A DNA stretch of 64,000 nucleotides. It comes from Emmonsiellopsis sp. PD_33 (taxonomy: Eukaryota; Ascomycota; Eurotiomycetes; Onygenales; Ajellomycetaceae). Location: NCBI GenBank assembly GCA_032988165.1, contig JANTQF010000053.1, positions 1 to 64,000 on the forward strand, read 5' to 3'. Position numbers and translations under genes: made by a program. The notes below the pieces were generated by a model. That model made no database searches and was not told where the DNA came from. It saw nothing but the letters and a program-made list of their open reading frames with translations. Below are positions 24,380-36,030 of the stretch, piece after piece. Positions within the stretch are counted from its first letter, which is position 1; every line of letters begins with the position of its first letter.

Positions 24380-24815
24380 CTTAAATAAGGATTTGAAGAG
24401 CTGTAAAACCTGAAAAAGGTGAGTATGACATTCAAGGCACACAGCTGTAGTGATTATTGGACTCTGTAAAGACAGAAACTGGTCAAGAGGTATATCCTTA
24501 TAACAATGGCTGCAGTATTTGAATGTTGGAACTGTTAATAGAGTTAATAGAGACTACAGCTGAGGTGAGAGGTCAGATTCATCATTCTGACCAACATCTT
24601 AAATGTGTTGATGGCTCTAAATAAAGATATCTATTAGTACTTATATAGATTAAGGATCTAAAAGAAAGATCTAAGTTCTCTGAGTGTAGTATTTAAGGCA
24701 CAGAGCTGTAGTAACAGCTTGGTTTTGCAATGAGAGAAATTGATTGAGAGTTTTGATTTACTTGCAATGGCTGCATTTTTTTAATGCAGGATCCATTATT
24801 ATAGGTGATGTAAAG
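24380..24815 (-). pseudogene. tandem C-x2-C zinc-finger modules at the Helitron 1 N-terminus
   Basis: Two copies of a short module are readable on the minus strand. The first begins at a plausible start, MDPALKKCSHC (about 24,795), followed by KTLNQFLSLQNQAVTTALC. The second, about 280 bp downstream, reads FKYCSHCYKDIPLDQFLSL, then ITTAVCLECHTH. Spacing C-x2-C...L-QFLSLQ...TTA-C-x2-C is the same in both. They look like two zinc-binding knuckles arising by duplication, upstream of the Rep domain. The linkers are broken by stops. Confidence 0.55.
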
Positions 24816-25449
24816 GCCTAAGAGCTGTGAACTGATGAAATAATGCCAGAGAGTGTCAAGATAGCTATTAAATGTGTAATGAATGTAGGGTGAGAGGAGT
24901 AGGGTGAGAGGGGTAGAGTGAGAGGGATGAGGAGGTTGAGGAAGATGAGGAAATGGGTTAAATGTGTTAAGGCCCCAAAAACTGGCACTAGACTGCAAAA
25001 GAAAAGGTGAATTATACTTTACTTAGATCATAGGATTAAACTTTAAATTTGCACCAATCAGATCACACCATTCTGCCAAGCTTCTCAATTGGGATGAGAG
25101 ATCCACAAATAACAGAGATTAAGCCAACATATATATTGCTCTGCTTTACTCCATAAATAATATTAATAATGTATAGTGTTCTTATTACAATTAATAGTAT
25201 ATTTTAAGTTTTAATGAGTTATCTGAAGAAATGAATCTAACTCTCTATGAGCTCTCACTAGGAAATCTACCTCTCATCTTTAATGATAGATTCTATAAGA
25301 TGTCTGTGAGCCTTATAATTGAAATCATCTAACTAACCTATCATTTAATCTCATATGTGACTAATAATAGTTCTTATGTTTGCATAGTAAGCTAAGATAT
25401 TCTTCAAGTAGTTAAGTATATAATCTCTGCTGTAGAATATCTAGAGGCT
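24816..25449. other. AT-rich spacer between Helitron 1 and gypsy element B
   Basis: About 630 bp with no recognisable coding sequence apart from a Pro/His/Ser-rich frame on minus (24,998-24,830) that may be untranslated leader of the Helitron. CpG-free. Confidence 0.5.
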
Positions 25450-25701
25450 TGTAATGGATGCACTCCAATAAGTAGATTGTGTGAGCTATACACTAGAATC
25501 AAAATTATAATTACTAGAGAAAGAAAGGAAAAAGGAAAAGAAATTGTGAGATCATATGATATAAATAGAAGGGGATTATACAAGATCAGAGTGAATAAAC
25601 ATTCATATGAAGGCCTGGTTGGAGGTGTCTAATCAGATAGTCAGAGATTAAGTAAAGTTTAGACAAGCTATAAATATAGAGTATAAGGATATAGCCCTTC
25701 A
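25450..25701 (-). repeat. gypsy B 3' LTR
   Basis: 252 bp, aligned base for base with 30765-31016. The differences I can see between the copies in the first 40 bases and at the end are all transitions. The shared core includes the run AGAGAAAGAAAGGAAAAAGG. Ends TG...CA. Confidence 0.92.
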
Positions 25702-25899
25702 CATTATCCTCCTCTATTTGGTCTTGAAGAGCAGGCAGGAGGGTTTGGAGAATCAGGTACAGTATGGTACAGGTAGAGTCTCATTGAGTAGGTGTAGTTC
25801 TTCATAATAGGCAAGTATGGCAGTGTCCTACAGAGTAGAGATTGATTCCCATGAAGGGGCCTCATATTTAAGCCACTTTATTAGGTACTGAAATTCTTG

Positions 25900-27200
25900 T
25901 CTGTAGCAGCAGTAGTTGAGAATGGCTTTAATCTCATATTTTACCTCATTATCTTCCCTGATAATGCCAGGCAGATGCTAGTTAATGATCTCTTGCAAGG
26001 AGAACAGATTAGTAGAGGCCTTACAGAGCAGGTTTATATGAAACACATTGTGGATCCCAGGTAATATGTTAAGGTAGTAGTTATGACTTCCCAGAACTTC
26101 AATAATAGTGTACTTAGCATATTAATAGTCAAGCATGCAAGACAGACAATCAGTTATGATATTTTAGAGGTCTAACTAGATCTTATTATTCACCTCATAG
26201 TGTTCAGCAGGATTTCAGTGAGCATTCATATAATTTTATTAGTCCTGCTGAGCACTAGCCATGGAAGATTCAGCTCACTTGCAGGCTTGCTGGAGTTTCA
26301 AGATGATGGTGTCCATAATTTGGATTAGACTGCAAAATGAAGTAGAAGGTTCAGATGATTCAGTAAGATTAAAAACTTTAAGATTATAATTATATAAGAG
26401 GAAAAACAGACTGACATCAATGCTAACAGCATTATAGCTATTAATTATAAGTTTAGCATGCAGAAGGAGTTCATTCCAGTCATTCTGAGTATATAAATAG
26501 AACTTTTAGAGGTAGTTCTTAGTTGTCTGAATCATACATTCAGTGCTACTATCAGTTTCAGAGTGGTAGGCAGTTAAGAGGTGTCAGAAGATCTTGAGGA
26601 GCTGATAGATTTAGATTTAGATAGCTTTAATGAACTAGATTTCACAGTTTAAGATAATTATATAGAGTAGATTATACTGATGATAAAATGAACTTTAGAG
26701 GAAGACTTTAGCTACTATGAGTGCATTTATCTTCACATAGAGTTTGAGGATAATACCTTTACTGAGATAATCAATAATGATAAGGATATTCTTACAGCTA
26801 TTACTCATAGGAAGGTCTACTGTAAAATTAATGATAATATCATATCAGACACATTTAGAAATTAGGAGAGATTTAAGTAGACCTTAGCAGTGATCTCACT
26901 AGATAATAACAGATTAGCAGACATTGCAGTTTCAGGTGAACTGTCAGATGCTCTGAAATATATTAGGCCAGTAAAAATCTTAGGATAAAATTTAGTAGAG
27001 TACTTCACAGTCTGGATGACTAGTCATCAGAGAATCATAAGTTTCTTACATAATTTAAATGCATAACAGTTCTGAATTAGGAACTCACCACCTCCCCTAG
27101 AAGTATAGTTAGGAGTCAGGGTCTACAGAGTATTCAGTAATGTCAATACAGACTTAAAGTTCAGATAGAAAACAGCAAGCTTTATTTCAGATAATCTGGG
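25900..27200 (-). pseudogene. gypsy B integrase region (decayed)
   Basis: Minus strand reads SHPDCEVLY, FYWPNIFQSI and NCNVC (remains of the His2-Cys2 zinc domain, about 26,910-27,030), then INFTVDLPMSNSCKNILIII and DYLSKGIILKLYVKINALI (about 26,700-26,840), the start of the catalytic core with its first Asp. Stops occur at Gln and Trp positions. Confidence 0.8.
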
Positions 27201-29150
27201 TCATCATCTGAAGGTATTCATTAGAGGCAGCAGCAGTGTTCTAGAGTTCCTAGAGTAGAAATGAGATAGTTGTGATTAGCAGGGTAACAGGCAAGATATA
27301 TATTACTTCATGCAGTATTACTTCAGATTCTTTAAGAATCTATAGATTTAGTAGTCTTTATTTGTAGTTTACTCAGCAGGCATCAGAGTCTTCAGAAGGC
27401 ATATTCTATTTATATTGAGAGAGGGTGTCAGCCATAGAGTTCTCTATACTAGAGTAGTAATGGATTATAAAATGAAAGTAGCTAAGGAATTCAGCTCAGT
27501 ATATCTAGCATTCAGAGAGTTTATGGGTCATCATGAAATATCAGAGGTTCTTATGATCTATGATGATTTCAAAGTTTTTCATGCTGTGGAGTTTGAAGTC
27601 CCATTCTTCTAGACATTGAATAATAGCAAGGAATTTCTTATTATAGATCTCATAGTTAGCTTTGACAGAACTAAGCTTCTTAGATATGAATGTGCAGGGT
27701 TGCAGGACACCTTCATCATCTCATTGCATGAGAGTACTATTTGTGATATAATCAGAAGAGTTTATTTCAACCACTGTTAGATAGTCAGGGTTAAATGTAA
27801 TGAGCATTAAGGCAGAGACAAACATCTACTTAAGGCACATAAATGCCTTATCTACTTCCTTAGACCATTAAAACTGCTGATCTTTGTGTGTGAGGTCAGT
27901 CAGTAATCAGATAATGTCAGAAAAATCTCAAATGAAGCATCAGTAGAAATTTATGAATCCTAAGAAGTCTTACACATCTTTTATAGTTGTAGGGGCCTCC
28001 CATTCAAGAATAGTAGCAATCTTCTTGAGGTCCATACAGACTCCCTTTCCTGCCTCTATGATAAAGCTAAGGTAGATCATCTCTTGAACTTTAAAGGTAG
28101 ATTTATTGATGTCAATCAGGAGATCATATTCATAGAGGCAGGTAAGGACTTTTCAGACATACTCTTAATGTTACTTGCAGGATCTATTAGTGAAGATGAG
28201 GATGTTATTGAGGTAGATAGAAGTAAATTCATCTAAATAGTCTTATAAGGCCCAGTTGATGTATTTCTAAAAGGTGCTTGAAGCATTTATAAGATCAAAG
28301 GGGATGACTGTCCATTCAAATAGATTATATCTCATGCAAAAGGTGGTTAGCTATTTATCTCCTTCTGTGATTTAGATCTTATAGAACACAGAAATGACAT
28401 TCAGCTTTATAAATCACTTGGCTCAGCTAATCCATTTAAGGATCTCATTGATTAACAGCAGTGAGTAATAATCTTTTTAGGTGAGGCAGTTAAGACTCTA
28501 ATAGTCAACACAGAACTAGAGGCCTCTACCTGGCTTTTTCATGAAGAGTATGGGTGTGCCTACAGGTAAATTGCTGACTTAGATGAAACCCTTATTCAGT
28601 AGATCATTAAGAGTCTTACAGAGCACAAGCAGTTTATTATGCAACATATTGTATAGTGATCTTCAGAACAGCTGAGGATCTTTATCATCTATCTTCTCAA
28701 GTTTGATATGATAATTGTGTATATCACAGAATGATGAGAGCTTCTCAGCAGCTTTATAGTTAAAAATATCAAGGAATTCATGGTAGTACAGAGGAAGAAC
28801 TGTCACAGAATCAATCTTCAGCTTCTTAGAGAGTTATGAGAGGGTCTTCTTTATATCAGCCATGCTAGCAGTAAAGATTTTAATAGGAGGTCAGAACTTG
28901 AATTTCTAATTGTGGCTTCAGAGGAGGTTATAGGTATTAATAGAGATTTAGTAAAGGTCAGTAATCTTATGAATGTCTTTTTTGGAGATGTAGATGCCTT
29001 TAGGGAATATGACACATCAGTTGTAAGTATTAATAAGAGCTTGATGTTCAGATAGCTATAATAAGCCTAGCATGAAGTCATATGGGAGATTCTCAATCTC
29101 ATATGTATAGATATTTTCTCAGAGAAATCTACTAACATCAACATCAAACT
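27200..29150 (-). pseudogene. gypsy B reverse transcriptase / RNase H region (decayed)
   Basis: Minus strand reads FCMRYNLFEWTVIPFDLINA (about 28,300-28,350), an intervening Trp-type block, then the catalytic box YLNNIL (28,204-28,215). The family has YLDD here; both aspartates have become Asn, each by one G-to-A change on the coding strand. RNase H follows toward 27,350. Confidence 0.85.
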
Positions 29151-29399
29151 TCATCATATTTCATATAAAGCTATCTGTATCACCATTAACATCTTCAATC
29201 TTTCAGGGGTTGATCAGAATACACAGGAGGTTATGATGATTAACCATATAAAAGTGAATCATTGAATAGTAATAGCAATCACTATCTACTATAACATTTA
29301 TATTAAAAGAACAATTAACTACAGTAGGTATAAGAATCATCAGAATAGTTATTTTCTTCTCAAAGGTCTTCCTATCTAACTCTGAGAGCTTCTACTTGT

Positions 29400-30650
29400 G
29401 ATTTTATATAGAAGCTAGTCTTTTCTCAAGTCTGACTTGGTGTCTTTAAAGTCTTCCTCCTCTTTAAGCTTGATTTGTACATTTATGGACCATACAGGCA
29501 GTTTCAGGGGAACATGGGTTCTGTGGCAGTTAGCAGCTCTGTGCCCAGGTTTGTCACAATTAATGCAGACACTTTGGGTGTGGTAGTTAATAATAGTGGT
29601 AGTAGTCATATTTGGGATGCAGAATGCATTTGTGTGAGTAAGCCCTATAGGCATCTAGTTTATAGCATTTAGGTTTTTCAGCAGAGAGATCTTGAGAAAG
29701 ACCTCTCTAGAGGTAGTAGGGGTGCTACTATAGATTCAGCCCTAAATAGCCTTAATCTCAGATAGATTGTTCTCTATACTATAGAGCTTCATATAATATT
29801 TGAGGTACATTAGAGGTTTAATAGAGGCAACAGTCTACTACAGGAGTTTGAACTTGATGGCTTTCTTAAGTAGAGCCTTTTTAATAGTATTATCTCATAG
29901 CTGGCCACTAGCTTCCAGGATCTTCTAATTGAATCTTAGAAGAAAGACAGAGAATAGATCAGTTTTCTAGCAAACACTGTGCAGTTAGGTTAGGGCCTTC
30001 TGGGCTACTAAAGGATCAGAGAAAAGGATGTCAAGCTGGTTAAGAATGATATTAGGGGTTATAGGAATGAGCTTGGTATTAACCTTCATTCAAGGGTAGA
30101 ATCAGGTGATGGCAGTGTCAGAGAGTCAGGTGTAGATATACCAGGTCTGATCAGTAAGAGATCTAATCATAAGGCTATTTAAAGTGATTTTAGCCTCCAC
30201 ACTGAGGTGCCAGGTAGGGTATTCAGAGACTTATTCACCCATAAATTTCTCAAGGATGGTGAGCCTTTCTTTTGGGTGTCTCAGGAAGTCCTTAAAAGAA
30301 GTGGTTAGATAAGTAGAAGTCAGGACAGGAGCTGAAGTCAGTATGAGCATATGATTTTATTTAGTAATGAAATCAATCTTATTTGTGAGCTGTTGGATGA
30401 AGTTTCAGAACTCAGCATTAGAGTCCTGAGGAGGGATGCTATCTTTATGTGGAGAGTCCATATTCATAATGAATTTAAAAGATTGTTTGAATTCAGAGAG
30501 TTCAGAGGATTCAGGAAGTTTAGAGGATTCAGAAAGTTTGAAGGAAAATCTCATGAAATATTAATACAGACTGTTAGGGCTTTAGGGCCTTTTACTAACA
30601 TGTTATCTGATGGAGCTGAGCTGAGCAAGTTATACTTTAGATTTTAGAAG
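29400..30650 (-). pseudogene. gypsy B gag with CCHC zinc knuckle (decayed)
   Basis: A perfect retroviral-type zinc knuckle CINCDKPGHRAANC (C-x2-C-x4-H-x4-C) lies at about 29,526-29,568 in a 79-codon frame (29,654-29,415). Upstream toward 30,650 is the capsid-like part, with many stops. The plus-strand frame at 30,351-30,647 is antisense. Confidence 0.8.
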
Positions 30651-30764
30651 GGTTTACTGTATGCACAGGTTGCATTTAGAGGAATCTACTATATATGTAA
30701 ATCACATTCAGAGGGTAAATATAATGAGGATCTCTAAGAAGAGATCAAGTAAGTAATTACAAAA

Positions 30765-31016
30765 TGTAATAGGTATGCTCTAATAAGCAGATCATGCAAG
30801 CTATACACTAGAATTAAGATTGTAATCACTAGAGAAAGAAAGGAAAAAGGAAAAGAAATCACAAGATTATGCAATATAAATAGAAGGGGATTACATGAGG
30901 TCAGAGCAGATAAATATTTATATAAAGGCCCAGTCAGAGGCATCTGATCAGGCAGTCAGAGATCAGGCAAAGTTCAGGTGAGCTATGAATATAGAGTATA
31001 AGGGCATAGCCCTTCA
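30765..31016 (-). repeat. gypsy B 5' LTR
   Basis: 252-bp partner of 25450-25701. In element orientation it starts TGAAGGGC and ends in TTACA. Confidence 0.92.
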
Positions 31017-31249
31017 TAAGACTCTATTAAAATTAAATACTTTACTTGCAAGCTAAGCTCAAACTTGCAGTGCTAGTATAGAGATGGAGAGCTAAGATGC
31101 AGTAGAACTTTTAGTATATCTAGTAGATTAAATGATTAATAAAGTATCTTTCTAAAGTAATATTAAATGATTTATATATAATATGAAATTACTACTAAAG
31201 AACTCTGATTACTCAGCTTTTATATAGTTATATATATTCTCTATACTTT

Positions 31250-33680
31250 CATCTAAATCCTCTGAATCATCATAACAGCTCTTAATCTTATTTTTGACTG
31301 AGTAAACAATAATAAATAAGTAGATAACAGCTTTAGAGATAGAAGCTTTAATGGATAATTCAGAAGAAACTATAATAAATATAGTAGTAAATATTCTGTA
31401 TTCTTCTGATACTTACTTTAAGACTATTTAGAAGCTAAATTTAATTACTTATTTAGATAATTTATAATTTAAACTTCTGATATAGAATACTGGAACATCT
31501 ATAACTATTTTAAAGTTAGCTTAGAATTTAAAATAAATAAACTTAGCTTCTTACTTTTCTTTTCCTCTCTCTTCTGTATCTTTCTCATCTTTCTTTTTAC
31601 TCTTATCTATAATGTTAAATGTGAGATTTGCTGTTTGAGATGCTAATAATAACACTCAACTAATGAAAGTTTCATGATATTAGAGTTTATTTTTTATTAT
31701 ATTATTAGTAATCAACTAACTCTAAGATTATCTATTTAAATAGAATAACTACTTATCTTAGTAAAATGCTTACATTTACTAAGCTAATAATCTTAATCTA
31801 GTATATTCATTAAGAAAGTGTCTAGTCAGACCTATTAAGTCATTAAATAGAATAACTAATAATAATATTAATATACTTACTATTAATGATGCTGTCACTC
31901 TAGCTGCATTAATAAATAATAATAGTTTATCTACTGAATAGATATATATTATTACTTAACTAGTCTGAGAGTAACTTTATGAGACTTTCACTAAGTTAGA
32001 AGTTAGCATGTCATGCTAGTAAACATCTAATAAGAGTAATTACTAACTCCCTTCTGGCTAAGATAATAAAGGCCTGGAAGAACTGATCTGTAGATGCAGT
32101 ACTAGCCTAGCATCTAATCATTAGATTTAAGATGATTAAGGAAGCTAATATACTCTATATATATTTAATGCCTTATGAAAGATGATAGATATTGAAATCT
32201 TCTGGCTAGATACTACTAAATCTAATGACATTTAGAATAAAAATTATAAGATTTACTACTAAGATGTCTTCTCCTTTACTGCCTGCATTAAGATAGTAGT
32301 ACAGTCAAGAGATGTGATGATTATCAAATAGAACTTACTAATTTATTTCTGTAGTGCAGCCAACATATAATAGATTTTAGAAGTATTAGATGTAATCAGA
32401 TATAATCTTCTGAATTACCTAGATAATGTAATGTAAATCTATAAAGCTTTGAAGACTTAATTTAGAATGATACTCAGTAAGTCTCTTAATAAGTTTAATA
32501 AGATATACTACATAGTATAGGATGCCTGAAATAGCTATAGCATTATAATGTTTGTAGCTGAGCTGGTTTATACAACTAAATATTGTAACTATAGTGATAA
32601 TAAGGATGTATTAGTTCTATATTTATGAAAGTATTTTAACCTGTCTTTATGCCTTATAATAGATGAACCTGACCCTGAAATAACTATAGAGAAGTTTATT
32701 ACTCTTTTAGTTAAGAAATAATATAACTAAAAGAATAAGTACTGCTGAAGCAATTATTATGAGTATAACTAGCCTATTAAAGATACTTATTAATCATGGA
32801 ACTTCTAGAATGGAAGAGATAGTTATAGCTCACAAGAATGACATACTTATAATAACTATCAGGATAATGAGCTCAATCAGAATAAGAAACCCTAGAGTGA
32901 AGTTAGATTTAATGATTAGAACTATCAAAATAATAATCAGTGCTTTAATAGTCATTATAATTAGAATAATTAATACTATTAGAATTATTAGAATAATAAT
33001 TATAATAATAATTACTAATATTAGAATAACAATAACTTCTGATGATAGAATAGCTATGAAAATACTGACTATCAGAGGTGTGATATATAGATAAACTGAG
33101 CTAATGATTAATAGAAAGATAACTAATAAAATAATTAAAATAATATGAATTAGTAGGATGATAATCTCTGTGAAGAAGCTAATAATTACTTAGCCTTTAA
33201 TAATAAGTATGATATTTTTAACTGTCTGAATTGTGATGTGATCTTTATATTCAACAATTAATTATATAATCACATTGTGAAGCACTACATGAATGAGGAA
33301 GAATCAGCTACTTAATATATTAATATCTTACTACTAATAATCTCATCTAGAAGGCTATAGATATATGCTTCAGATAAAATAACTTTCTAGTTTTAGTATT
33401 ATATTATAATGAAGATATTTATTATAAAGTCTAACATGATGAATAATATATATTTGAATAGTAAATACATTATAATGCTTATTAATTATGACTGGCTCAA
33501 GCAGCAGAATCTAAAAGTTAAGATAATTTAATTCAAGTTTATAATAGTATGAGATATTAGTAAAGAATTAATTTCATTAGAAATTATAATAATCTTACTT
33601 TATATACTAGTAATATTATCATCTAGAAAGCCTATAATTGCCTGACTCTTCATCAAAGTCTATATTATTAATAATCTGTA
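31250..33680 (+). pseudogene. gypsy A gag and protease region with C2H2 finger (decayed)
   Basis: Capsid-like region, poorly readable, then a C2H2 zinc finger: CLNC at 33,223 and the histidine pair H-x3-H at 33,271 and 33,283, all in one frame, C-x2-C-x12-H-x3-H with Phe and Leu in the usual core places. It is followed by about 60 residues and the protease-linked block INYDWLKQQN near 33,480. Stops are frequent. An Ile/Arg-rich open stretch at 32,759-33,094 lies in the same region and is low complexity. Confidence 0.55.
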
Positions 33681-33698
33681 AGTGAAGCTACTTGTAGG

Positions 33699-34066
33699 TA
33701 GTATTATTTTTTTTCAGGTTTAAATTGAAAAACTACCTTGAGTGCCTGCCCAAATGGGTTATTGGGTCAGGGGGGGTTAACCTGAAAAGCCCATTATGGG
33801 TTGGCACTAGTCCCAAATAGGCCTAGCACCAGCCATATTAGGCTTAGCATGTTCCAAATCTGGGTTAGCATGCCAAGTCCCAACACCACTAACCATATTG
33901 GGCGTGTGCCAAGCCTAATACGGCCGGCGCTAGGCCTATTTGGGACTAGTGCCAACCCATCAGGTTTGAAAAAGCCCATCAGGTTTGGCGCCTCAGGCCC
34001 AACATAGGGCTTTTTTCTTTTTAGGTTTGAAACCCAGTGGGTTTGCAGGTCAGGTTTACAACACTA
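33699..34066. mobile_element. hAT-type MITE, 368 bp, with 8-bp target duplication
   Basis: Flanked by CTTGTAGG (33,691-33,698) and CTTGTAGA (34,067-34,074), an 8-bp target duplication with one transition. Ends begin TAGTATTAT and, from the other side, TAGTGTTGTAAACC, typical of hAT termini and differing by G-to-A changes. Inside, a perfect 30-bp inverted repeat (GGGTTGGCACTAGTCC...) lies at about 33,799-33,828 and 33,929-33,958. There is no coding capacity. It keeps at least five CpG sites, unlike everything around it, so it arrived after, or escaped, most of the mutation. Confidence 0.85.
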
Positions 34067-34079
34067 CTTGTAGAGATAG

Positions 34080-34747
34080 ATAACCTTAAACTAGAGAGTC
34101 TAATTCTGGATTTTCTGAGCTAAAAGATCTAACTGATATAATGTTATAATACAGCTATTAATCTTATCTTAACTTTAAAGTTGAATTATTAGATAAACTA
34201 GCCCTTATATACTACTACTAGTATTATAATACTATTAGAGGTAGAAGTAAGAATCCCTATTTATATCTAAGAAAAGATAAAGCTTTTAGAGGATAGAGAT
34301 TATTTATTTAAACTATCTAACTTATAGCTCATATTTTATATGCATGCTATGAATCACATATTACTATTTATTCAGATAAGAAATAACAGTAAGAAGCTTA
34401 TTCATATCTTATATTATTTAAAGTTAGAGACTCTACAAGAGATAGAATTCATAGATGGGTTTTATATAGTAGATAAAGTAATAATACTAGTAATTATAGA
34501 GAACTTAGCTTATAATTATCAGTAGATAAAGATCATATAGAATGATATAAATAAAATTATACTGAATAATAAAGTAACTATATATTATAAGAATAATGAA
34601 ATAAAGAAGATCTTTATAAACCTCATTAAGAAATATAGTGATATTTTTACTGATTATAGAGGATTTATAGACATTTTATAGAAGAAGTGGATGAGAGTAT
34701 TACTTAAATAGAGAGTTACTCTATCTAAAATGGTAAAAATATATCTA
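34080..34747 (+). pseudogene. gypsy A pol, segment left of the nested element
   Basis: Continues the polyprotein after the MITE: IEFIDGFYIVDKVIILVI (34,440 area), a KYSDIFTDYRGF block (about 34,632) and then VTLSKMVKIYLV at 34,720-34,750, the usual entry to gypsy RT. The sequence stops at the 14.9-kb insertion. Confidence 0.75.
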
Positions 34748-34751
34748 GTAG

Positions 34752-35070
34752 TGAAGTAGGGACAGGGTGTGCACATCAAGCAGCATCAAACAGGACAGTG
34801 ACAAACACAAAAAAAGAATTGATATTAATATTAAAGTAGAGAAATGTATTAGCAATTTATAGTACAAAACAACACAGTAATAAAATAATAAGGTAACATA
34901 CAAAAGAAATAAAAAATCTATCTCAAAGAAGCATATACATACATGAGAAAAATATAAATAAACAGATAATATCTTACAATGAAAAAAAAATATCTATCTT
35001 CATGACTATACTCAGTAATGAAAAGCCTTAATGAAAAATTAATTCAATCTGATGATAAATCTCTATTATA
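34752..35070 (-). repeat. element C 3' LTR
   Basis: 319 bp, colinear without gaps with 49326-49644. In the stretches I compared, the mismatches are all transitions, and this copy is the more A/T-shifted of the two. Confidence 0.92.
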
Positions 35071-36030
35071 TATCTCCTCTCTCTCTAATTCATTAACTCA
35101 GTAAATAAAAGAATAGCTTAGTTCCACAGCTAGAACAGCTACTCTAAATATATTATCTCAAAATCAACCCAACTATGTCATCTCAAAGTCAGCTGGCAAG
35201 CAGCTATGTGCTGTGTGCTGAATTGTCTGTTTGCAAGAAAGTAGCTACATCAAGGCAAGAAAACAGCCCAGAGATAAATAGATAAATTAGTAATAGTAAA
35301 GTCCCTTCTAAGCTACAGTAAATATAGCTGGCATTTTTGAGTAGAGGCTCAGGCAGGATGGTTCATTAATAGCTTGAATTATAAAATTGTGAGGTAGTAG
35401 CCTCTATGACTAGGAATAGAAATGAGAGCTGAAACAGGATTAGTAAGAAATTTCTAAATAAGAGAAGAGTAGAGTGCAGCCTTAAAATGTGTAAATTACT
35501 GAGTAGAAGTGAGGTTCAGAGAAATGAATGAGCAGATTAGTAATAAAGAAAGAATATACTTTAGATAGGCAGAACAGTCTATAAGTATATAGCTTTATAC
35601 TAATGATCTTATATGTGATAAGATCCATAGTTCCACTGCAAGGAAAAGAAAAGGTATATTCTAAGTAAATAGGGTGGCTGGCAATAGATGGTAAATAAAG
35701 ATTAAAATGAGTAGTATAGATAATGAAGATAAAGAGATATAAGGAAATAAAGAGTAAAAAAGAAAAATATGACAGATAGGATTAAGAGCAGAAGGTACAG
35801 AGCAAAATATATATAGACAAGCTAGCACAGAAAGAGAAGTAAAAATAACAAGGAAAATAAACACAGAGTAGTAGCATACTAAGCATAGAAAAATAAAAGA
35901 AAAATAAGAAAAATATAGAGGAAACATAGTATGAAGATGAGCAGAGAGGGTAGAAACCAAAACCACAAGAAAATAGATTAAATGACATAATAAGAAAAAT
36001 AAATATATGCTAATAATAGTAAGGGTAGTA
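35071..36030. other. element C 3' untranslated region
   Basis: About 1 kb between the extra gene and the 3' LTR. The polypurine tract is at about 35,071-35,091. The rest is A-rich on plus; the Phe/Leu-rich open frames on minus near 35,660-35,990 are low-complexity shadows of this bias. Confidence 0.55.

Larger units (their letters stand above)
19370..24815 (-). mobile_element. Helitron 1 (Rep-helicase rolling-circle transposon), decayed
   Basis: A continuous minus-strand trail of Helitron protein: N-terminal zinc-finger modules (24.8-24.4 kb), Helitron-like N domain, Rep HUH motif (about 22,133-22,148), Rep tyrosine region (about 21,640-21,675), Pif1 Walker A (about 20,660) and helicase C-terminus with the Q-FPITVTYTITIHKS block (about 19,560-19,610). 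Helitrons transpose by rolling-circle replication and end in TC/CTRR with a 3' hairpin; I could not fix these termini here. The limits given are those of recognisable coding sequence, so the full element is larger. Frameshifts and many stops make it inactive. Confidence 0.85.
25450..31016 (-). mobile_element. Ty3/gypsy LTR retrotransposon B, full-length but decayed
   Basis: 5,567-bp element bounded by two 252-bp direct repeats that start and end TG...CA. Between them on the minus strand run gag with a CCHC knuckle, protease/RT, RNase H and integrase, in the gypsy order. A polypurine tract (AGAGGAGGATAATG) lies immediately inside the left (3') LTR, confirming minus orientation. The flanking bases (AGGCT left, TAAGA right) do not show a clear target duplication; mutation or recombination may have erased it. 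Stops occur throughout gag and pol. Confidence 0.9.

Noticed and set aside
25445..31021. target-site duplication around gypsy B
   Set aside because: AGGCT and TAAGA flanks do not match, so none is claimed.
32759..33094. Ile/Arg-rich open frame on plus
   Set aside because: Low-complexity sequence of AT-rich DNA (runs of Ile); no family features of its own, and it lies in the decayed gag of gypsy A.
35661..35988. two Phe/Leu/Tyr-rich minus-strand frames that look like membrane proteins
   Set aside because: They lie in an A-rich untranslated region; complements of A-rich DNA give Phe/Leu-rich frames by chance.
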